From assembly GCF_000153345.1 (NCBI RefSeq), contig NZ_CH724125.1, positions 1,995,667 to 2,059,666 of the forward strand: DNA of 64,000 nt, in the 5' to 3' direction. Made by a program: the position numbers and the translations under genes. Shown here piece after piece: positions 59,263 through 64,000 of this stretch (position 1 is the stretch's first letter; each line of letters opens with the position of its first letter). A model generated the notes under the pieces. It worked only from the letters and a program-made list of their open reading frames with translations. It was not told the DNA's origin and searched no databases. This DNA is from Neptuniibacter caesariensis (GTDB lineage: Bacteria; Pseudomonadota; Gammaproteobacteria; Pseudomonadales; Balneatricaceae).

Positions 59263-59439
59263 AGGAAATATCTTCTATGAAAGGGCTAAACTTACCGAAG
59301 GCTTGGATTAGAATCAATTATCTCTGAAAAATCCAAGTTAAACGATTGTATGATGGATGATTGTAGATACATTTTTGCTATTATAGACAGTTCGTAAAAG
59401 GCTTGAACAAAGTTCTCGGCTTGCATTAAGGAGTACTGG

Positions 59440-60198
59440 GTGGATATAGCAACGCTCGTCGGTTTACTAGGTAGTTTCGGTATCGTAGTAGCCGCGATGG
59501 TCATGGGTGGCGATGTTGGGGTCTTCATTAACCCTCCATCTCTATTGATTGTAATCGGTGGTTCCCTCTTCGTAGTCTTGATGTCTTACACCCTTGGGCA
59601 ATTCCTTGCGGCAGGTAAAATTGCGGCTAAGGCATTTATGTTCAAGTCTTTGAATCCAGAAGACATTATTGCGGAAACTGTTGATCTTGCAGATGCAGCG
59701 CGTAAAGGTGGCCTGCTTTCTCTGGAAGATAAAACGGTAAGTAGTGATTTCATGCAACGTGGTATTCAGCTGCTAGTTGACGGTCATGATCCCGATGTTG
59801 TGAAGATGCTTCTGAAAAAAGAATCTAAATTGACCCATGATCGACACGAATTCGGTGCTTCTATCTTTGCCTCTTTGGGTGATGTTGGCCCTGCAATGGG
59901 GATGATCGGTACACTGGTAGGTCTGGTACAGATGCTGTCTAACATGAGTGACCCAAAGTCGATCGGTCCTGCGATGGCGGTAGCCCTGCTAACAACCCTT
60001 TACGGCGCAATGTTGGCAAACATGATCTGTATTCCTATCTCAGATAAGCTAAAAGTGCGTAAGGATGAAGAAGCTCTCAACAATGACCTGATCATTGATG
60101 GGTTGCTAGCTATTCAGGCAGGCCAGAACCCTCGTGTTATTGAGCAGATGCTGCGTAACTATCTGCCAGAGAAGAAACGTGCGGCGGCTGAAGGTTAA
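59440..60198 (+). CDS. pomA: Flagellar stator protein, sodium-type (PomA-like)
   Basis: A 252-residue membrane protein with four transmembrane helices. With PomB it forms the ion channel that turns the flagellum. The closest resemblance is to Vibrio PomA rather than E. coli MotA. DIATLVGLLGSFGIVVAAM is the first helix; LGDVGPAMGMIGTLVGLVQM and GPAMAVALLTTLYGAMLANM are helices 3 and 4. GTG start with AAGGAG upstream. Sodium coupling is inferred. Confidence 0.9.
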   Translation: MDIATLVGLLGSFGIVVAAMVMGGDVGVFINPPSLLIVIGGSLFVVLMSYTLGQFLAAGKIAAKAFMFKSLNPEDIIAETVDLADAARKGGLLSLEDKTVSSDFMQRGIQLLVDGHDPDVVKMLLKKESKLTHDRHEFGASIFASLGDVGPAMGMIGTLVGLVQMLSNMSDPKSIGPAMAVALLTTLYGAMLANMICIPISDKLKVRKDEEALNNDLIIDGLLAIQAGQNPRVIEQMLRNYLPEKKRAAAEG

Positions 60199-60217
60199 TT
60201 CGGTAGAGGACTAAGAG

Positions 60218-61159
60218 ATGAGTGACGATACCGAAGAACAAGAATGCCCCCCCTGCCCCCCCGGGTTACCTGCTTGGTTGGCGACATTTGGCGACTTGAT
60301 GTCGCTGTTGATGTGCTTCTTCGTACTACTACTCTCCTTCTCGGAGATGGACGTACTGAAGTTTAAACAGCTTGCAGGTTCGATGCGTGAGGCGTTTGGT
60401 GTACAAAACCAGATCAAAGTAGAAGATATTCCGAAAGGTACTTCTATCATCGCTCAGGAGTTTAGTCCTGGCCGCCCTGAGCCTACACCTCTGAATGAAG
60501 TCCGTCAGATGACGGTCAATAACGATATGAATACGTTGGATATTCGATCGAAAGAGGGTGACAGCGACTCCCCTGATCAGGAGGCTGGTGAACAGCAAGA
60601 GTTGCAAAAAGAGCAGGAACAGGAAGCGAAAGAGGAAGCGGTAGAATTTGCCGCGGCGCTTGCTGAAGAGATCGGTGACGGTAGCGTTGAAGTGGAGACT
60701 GATGGTAAGAAAATTATCATCCGTATCAAGGAAAAGGGTTCCTTTGATTCAGGCTCTGCTGAGTTAAAGTTTGAGTCGATTCCTGTGCTGGCCAAAATTC
60801 GTGATGTGTTACTTGATGTTAAAGGTAATGTTTCCATTGAAGGGCATAGCGATAATATCCCTTATGCAGGGCGGCGTTTTGAGTCTAACTGGGATCTGTC
60901 TGTCGCACGTGCTTTAGCGGTTGCTCATGAACTGTTTGGCGATCCGCGTATTGATCAATCTCGTTTCAAAGTCTTAGGGATGGCAGATACTAAGCCCTTA
61001 GTACCTAACGATACTCGTGCAAATCGTGTTAAGAACCGCCGTGTTGAGATAATCGTTACTAAAGGCAAAGATAAAGAATCGTTGGAGAAGATTCAGGCCC
61101 GTAAAGAGGGTGACCCTGATGGGCAGCTAATCAATCTACAGCCTGACGATATTTTCTAA
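60218..61159 (+). CDS. pomB: Flagellar stator protein, sodium-type (PomB-like), OmpA domain
   Basis: A 313-residue partner of PomA. A short N-terminal tail (ECPPCPPG) precedes the single transmembrane helix (about 18-43), which holds the essential ion-binding Asp26 in FGDLMSLL. A plug and a Gln/Glu-rich linker (about 120-150) lead to the C-terminal OmpA-like peptidoglycan-binding domain (VSIEGHSDNIPYAG, about 205-290). The tail is encoded by two C7 tracts (60247-60253 and 60256-60262), a possible slippage site. Ends at a strong terminator. Confidence 0.9.
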   Translation: MSDDTEEQECPPCPPGLPAWLATFGDLMSLLMCFFVLLLSFSEMDVLKFKQLAGSMREAFGVQNQIKVEDIPKGTSIIAQEFSPGRPEPTPLNEVRQMTVNNDMNTLDIRSKEGDSDSPDQEAGEQQELQKEQEQEAKEEAVEFAAALAEEIGDGSVEVETDGKKIIIRIKEKGSFDSGSAELKFESIPVLAKIRDVLLDVKGNVSIEGHSDNIPYAGRRFESNWDLSVARALAVAHELFGDPRIDQSRFKVLGMADTKPLVPNDTRANRVKNRRVEIIVTKGKDKESLEKIQARKEGDPDGQLINLQPDDIF

Positions 61160-61170
61160 ACATGAATCAT

Positions 61171-61198
61171 AAAAAAACCGCCGGAAGGCGGTTTTTTT
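61171..61198. terminator. Bidirectional terminator between pomB and the cytochrome gene
   Basis: AAAAAAACCGCC (61171-61182) pairs with GGCGGTTTTTTT (61187-61198) around GGAA. It lies between the convergent pomB (ends 61159) and the cytochrome c gene (ends 61215). Confidence 0.94.
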
Positions 61199-61214
61199 AT
61201 TCAGCCGGTAAGGC

Positions 61215-61508
61215 TTACTTAGAGTTGTCCAGCATGAACTGGATAGCGCCTTTGAACTGATCATCAGTACAGTCCATGCACAGGCCTTTAGGTGGCATTG
61301 CACCTTTACCGTTTTTCACAGAAGCCAGAAGAGCATCCATACCTAGAGCAGCTCGTGGAGCCCAAGCGGCAGCATCACCTGTTTTAGGTGCACCAGCTGC
61401 GCCAGAAGCGTGACATGCAACACACTTAGTATTGTAAGTTTCGTTAGCCATTGCTGCAGCAGGTAGCATCATAGTCGCAGCCATCGCTGCAATCAGTACT
61501 TTCTTCAT
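61215..61508 (-). CDS. Periplasmic cytochrome c5-type protein
   Basis: A 97-residue exported monohaem cytochrome. Signal peptide 1-21 (cleavage after AMA), haem motif CVACH (Cys29, Cys32, His33), axial Met71 in GAMPPKG and an extra Cys77/Cys80 pair, which is the c5 signature. It carries electrons in the periplasm, probably to an oxidase. I chose the ATG at 61508 (AGGAAA upstream); an ATG eight codons earlier is possible. Single-gene unit. Confidence 0.92.
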   Translation of the reverse strand: MKKVLIAAMAATMMLPAAAMANETYNTKCVACHASGAAGAPKTGDAAAWAPRAALGMDALLASVKNGKGAMPPKGLCMDCTDDQFKGAIQFMLDNSK

Positions 61509-61707
61509 TATAATTTTCCTGTAAGTGCTCAAAAGTTTGTCGTTGGGCCTAACCGGCTTACCCCACGCTAAAGCCTGCTACCCCTATGTAGCATCTATTA
61601 GTAACCCAAACAGGGTGAATTGTATCTGAACGAAATCAATAGAAGAAACGATTAATGCTAAAGAATGAAGAAATGTAGCGGGTAGGAGGAGAGATTAGGC
61701 GGCTAGA

Positions 61708-61911
61708 TTAACCGCCCAGGCGCATTGCGAAGCTTGCTTGGTTATGTTGAATACGTAGTGTCTGATCAGCTATACGCTGGTCTGCATGGAATTCTGCAAT
61801 CGCTTGTTCGACCAGATGTTTAGGCGCAATTGCCAGGTTGCGAACATCAATTTCGGAGTAACCACGTTTCAGCAACTGTTTCAGCTGAATTTTTAAGTTT
61901 GTTTCTGTCAT
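61708..61911 (-). CDS. Small protein of unknown function, 67 residues
   Basis: A 67-residue soluble, helical protein (MTETNLKIQLKQLLKRGYS, then EIDVRNLAIAPKHLVEQAIAEFH). Its start has an AAGAGG ribosome site nine bases upstream. I do not recognise the family. A short GC hairpin (61698-61716) overlaps its end and may act as a weak terminator. It stands alone between the cytochrome and ppk2 genes. Confidence 0.6.
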   Translation of the reverse strand: MTETNLKIQLKQLLKRGYSEIDVRNLAIAPKHLVEQAIAEFHADQRIADQTLRIQHNQASFAMRLGG

Positions 61912-61979
61912 GTTTATTTGCCTCTTATATATTGAGGCTAATCATGCCGGTAAATTATTGCAGGAATATTTCAGTGCGA

Positions 61980-62807
61980 TCAAACTTCAATTTCAATACC
62001 AAGCGAGTGATACGCTTCCTTTATAACGTTAGGGTCTAGGGGGGGCGGTGAGGTATCGATTCCTTCGGCAAGTTGTTCAACAATGGTTTTTAGCACTTCA
62101 ATTCTTGCATACCATTTGTGGTTGCCCGCAATAATGTGCCATGGAGCTGCTTCTGTTGAAGTGTAAGTGAACATGTCTTCTATCGCAGATTCATACTCAG
62201 CCCAGCGTTGACGGTTTCTGATATCTTCGGTGGTAAGCTTCCAGCGTTTCACTGGATTGTTTAAACGCTCCTCGAAACGCTTTAGCTGCTCCTCGGGTGT
62301 GATATGCATAAAGATTTTAATAATCCGCGCGCCGTCATCGATCAGGCTCCTTTCAAACTCATTGATCTCTTGATAGGCCCGCTGCCACTCTTTTTTCGAG
62401 GCAAATCCCTCTATGCGTTCTACCAGGACTCGGCCGTACCAGGAGCGATCAAAGATAGCGATTGAGCCTGCTTCAGGGAGCCTTGCCTGGAAGCGGTGGA
62501 GGTAATGTTTGCTTTGTTCTTCCGCGCTTGGAGCACTAATGGGATGAACAGTCACCCCCCTAGGGTCTAGTTTTTCAGTGACCCGCCTAATGGCGCCCCC
62601 TTTGCCGCTGGCATCCCAGCCTTCAAGTACCAGTATTGCCCGTTTGTTTTGATGGAAGTATGCCTGCTGAACCTGAAGCATTTTTTTCTGCCATTTTTTT
62701 AACTTCTTAAGGTAAGCGTCTTTATCAGGTAAAACCGATTCATCAAAATCGATATTCTTGAGAGAAGGGGAAGGATTTTGCAGAACAATTGGACTGGGCT
62801 GGTGCAT
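61980..62807 (-). CDS. ppk2: Polyphosphate kinase 2 family protein
   Basis: A 275-residue PPK2 kinase, which uses polyphosphate to phosphorylate nucleotides. Walker A EGWDASGKGGAI, lid region DPRGVTVHPISAPS, and Walker B IFDRSWYGRVLVER. Whether it makes ATP from ADP or ADP from AMP cannot be told from sequence. Single-gene unit. Confidence 0.92.
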   Translation of the reverse strand: MHQPSPIVLQNPSPSLKNIDFDESVLPDKDAYLKKLKKWQKKMLQVQQAYFHQNKRAILVLEGWDASGKGGAIRRVTEKLDPRGVTVHPISAPSAEEQSKHYLHRFQARLPEAGSIAIFDRSWYGRVLVERIEGFASKKEWQRAYQEINEFERSLIDDGARIIKIFMHITPEEQLKRFEERLNNPVKRWKLTTEDIRNRQRWAEYESAIEDMFTYTSTEAAPWHIIAGNHKWYARIEVLKTIVEQLAEGIDTSPPPLDPNVIKEAYHSLGIEIEV

Positions 62808-62863
62808 ACTTTTCTCCTCTGATTCTCAAAAAGAATAGGGGAGATAGCAATTCACAGCAAACC

Positions 62864-64000
62864 CTACTTAAGTGAGGAGGGGGCCTGGCAGTTAAGTTCC
62901 TGTAGAAAGAAAACTGTCTTAAGGCCGGGGTGATTATCTTTTAATTCGATTTTTCCGCCCATCACTGTATTGATTAAGTTATACACGCGATAAAGGCCTA
63001 GCCCAGAGGTACCCTGGCCGAGATTCGATGTATAAAAAGGATCGAAGGCATGCTCACAATCTTTCTCAGTCATCCCTTTTCCGTTATCCGTGAAACTAAA
63101 CTTGATCCCATCAGGGCATTTTTCATAGTCGATTTTAATGATCCCCTCACCAGATTTAACACCGTGGGTGAGACTATTTTCCAGTAAGCAATAGATCACT
63201 TGTTCAAATGATTCAGAAAAATTGGTTATGCGTAGCTCTTCAGGTAAGTGATTGAACAGAGTAATGTTTCGGTCTGTGCAATAGCCAGAGAACAGCGCGA
63301 ATATATCGTCAACCCGGTTTTTGGGGGCGAAGCTTTCAGGCGTGCTTGGCAGTGAATCTGAGGATAATTCTTTAAAGCGGGTTATCAGGTTGATACTTCG
63401 GTTAAGGTTTTGTTGAATAATGGAGATCGTATCAGAGCTGTCTTGAAAGAAACTCTCTAAACGATCTCGCGTGACTGCATTGCTTTCATAGGCGCTTCTA
63501 AGTTGGTCCAGAGAGTTTTTACTGCTGTCAGCACCTAAACGCATATTGCCCAGCGGGGTGTTGAGTTCATGAGCGAGGCCTGCAATTAAGCGTCCTAAAC
63601 TGGCGAGTTTTTTCGCTTCAGCAAGTTGTTGAATGGTGTTCTGGAGCTCTTGATGGGCGCTCTGCAGAGCCTGGAAATGTTCGCGTTCGGTTTTCTCCGC
63701 GTTAATTCTGGCGGTGATGTCTTGTAAGGTTTCTATAGCGCCTGACACTTGCCCCGCCTGATCAAAAAGTGGCGATGCATTGAAGTGAAGCCAAAGCCCA
63801 TTCTCACCAATTTCAGGAAAAAAACTTTCTGCTGTGTAGGCACCCGAGATGAGTGCAGAGTTTGATAACTCCTGATCATAGTGCTGTTTTATATGCGCAA
63901 AAGGAGCCTGATCGATAACCAGATCGGCAAGGGTAGGCCTTGGTTCGGGGTAAAATCCCCGCCAGCTCTCTTTAAGACCTATTTTCTCCTCTGCTGAATA
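62864..64000 (-). CDS. PAS-domain sensor histidine kinase (5' end outside window)
   Basis: The frame stays open to the window edge, so at least 378 residues are visible. A PAS domain lies at the visible N-terminus (GFYPEPRPTLADLVID, then GENGLWLHFNASPLFD and the closing GAIETLQDITARI). A coiled linker and a HisKA domain with the phosphoacceptor His in AGLAHELNTPLG follow, then an ATPase domain with N-box LLENSLTHG, G1 DNGKGM and G2 GTSGLGLYRV. An internal GTG at 63748 is not the start because PAS coding continues upstream. No response regulator is in view. Confidence 0.9.
   Translation of the reverse strand, partial: YSAEEKIGLKESWRGFYPEPRPTLADLVIDQAPFAHIKQHYDQELSNSALISGAYTAESFFPEIGENGLWLHFNASPLFDQAGQVSGAIETLQDITARINAEKTEREHFQALQSAHQELQNTIQQLAEAKKLASLGRLIAGLAHELNTPLGNMRLGADSSKNSLDQLRSAYESNAVTRDRLESFFQDSSDTISIIQQNLNRSINLITRFKELSSDSLPSTPESFAPKNRVDDIFALFSGYCTDRNITLFNHLPEELRITNFSESFEQVIYCLLENSLTHGVKSGEGIIKIDYEKCPDGIKFSFTDNGKGMTEKDCEHAFDPFYTSNLGQGTSGLGLYRVYNLINTVMGGKIELKDNHPGLKTVFFLQELNCQAPSSLK

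Noticed and set aside
63748-63750. GTG as start of the histidine kinase
   Set aside because: Translation upstream to the window edge reads as an intact PAS domain, so the gene begins outside the window.

Overview
This window is a stretch of a gammaproteobacterial chromosome, most likely from a marine Oceanospirillales-type bacterium. The evidence is gene order and gene content; no rRNA gene is present to place it more exactly. The block from ubiE through hslUV, a SPOR (ftsN-like) gene, argS, priA, rpmE, a nuclease, maeB, mrcA, pilMNOPQ, aroKB, damX, gltBD and hemE matches the order I know from Pseudomonas. A Na+-type motor pair (pomAB-like) sits beside xseB-ispA-dxs, as in Vibrio. Base composition looks moderate and uniform. 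I see no rRNA, tRNA, insertion sequence, prophage, CRISPR array or defence island. This is core chromosome.

Layout. 1-2161: iron storage. Two bacterioferritin subunit genes run leftwards, bacterioferritin-associated ferredoxin runs rightwards, and two Fur-box-like palindromes lie between them; a sirtuin follows. 2284-11598: malate synthase G, an alpha/beta hydrolase, serA, ppnP, a LysR regulator divergent from an MFS transporter, a fumarylacetoacetate-hydrolase-family enzyme, a DUF2927-type exported protein and HemJ. 11605-20138 (leftward): ubiJ, ubiE, a DUF971 protein, hslU, hslV (with a heat-shock-type promoter), the SPOR protein, argS and priA. 20312-22721: rpmE, a secreted nuclease and malic enzyme. 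22783-33428: PBP1a divergent from pilMNOPQ-aroK-aroB-damX. 33624-41736: glutamate synthase gltBD, hemE and two small lipoproteins. 41787-48820: carbonic anhydrase, metY, radA, a PilZ protein next to a diguanylate cyclase, and ettA. 49112-56361: glyA, nrdR and the compact operon ribD-ribE-ribBX-ribH-nusB-thiL-pgpA. 56358-59262 (leftward): xseB-ispA-dxs. 59440-64000: pomAB, cytochrome c5, a small unknown protein, a PPK2 polyphosphate kinase and a PAS histidine kinase cut by the window edge.

How the genes work together. Haem and iron are a recurring theme (Bfr/Bfd, HemJ, HemE, cytochrome c5). ribD/E/BX/H makes riboflavin from ribulose 5-phosphate and a pyrimidine intermediate, but the cyclohydrolase-like half of RibBX lacks its zinc cysteines, so a separate RibA must exist elsewhere. 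dxs-ispA feeds isoprenoids to ubiquinone (UbiE/UbiJ). The type IV pilus alignment complex lies beside cell-wall genes (PBP1a, DamX).

No wholly new system stands out. The most interesting points are: two Bfr subunits with reciprocal loss of the haem ligand and the ferroxidase ligands; a DXS whose central linker is about 30 residues short; a terminator hairpin that also encodes a signal peptide; a perfect palindrome holding the stop codons of two convergent genes; a strong hairpin between gltB and gltD; twin C7 tracts at the start of pomB; and a c-di-GMP cyclase with an altered inhibitory site beside a PilZ gene.
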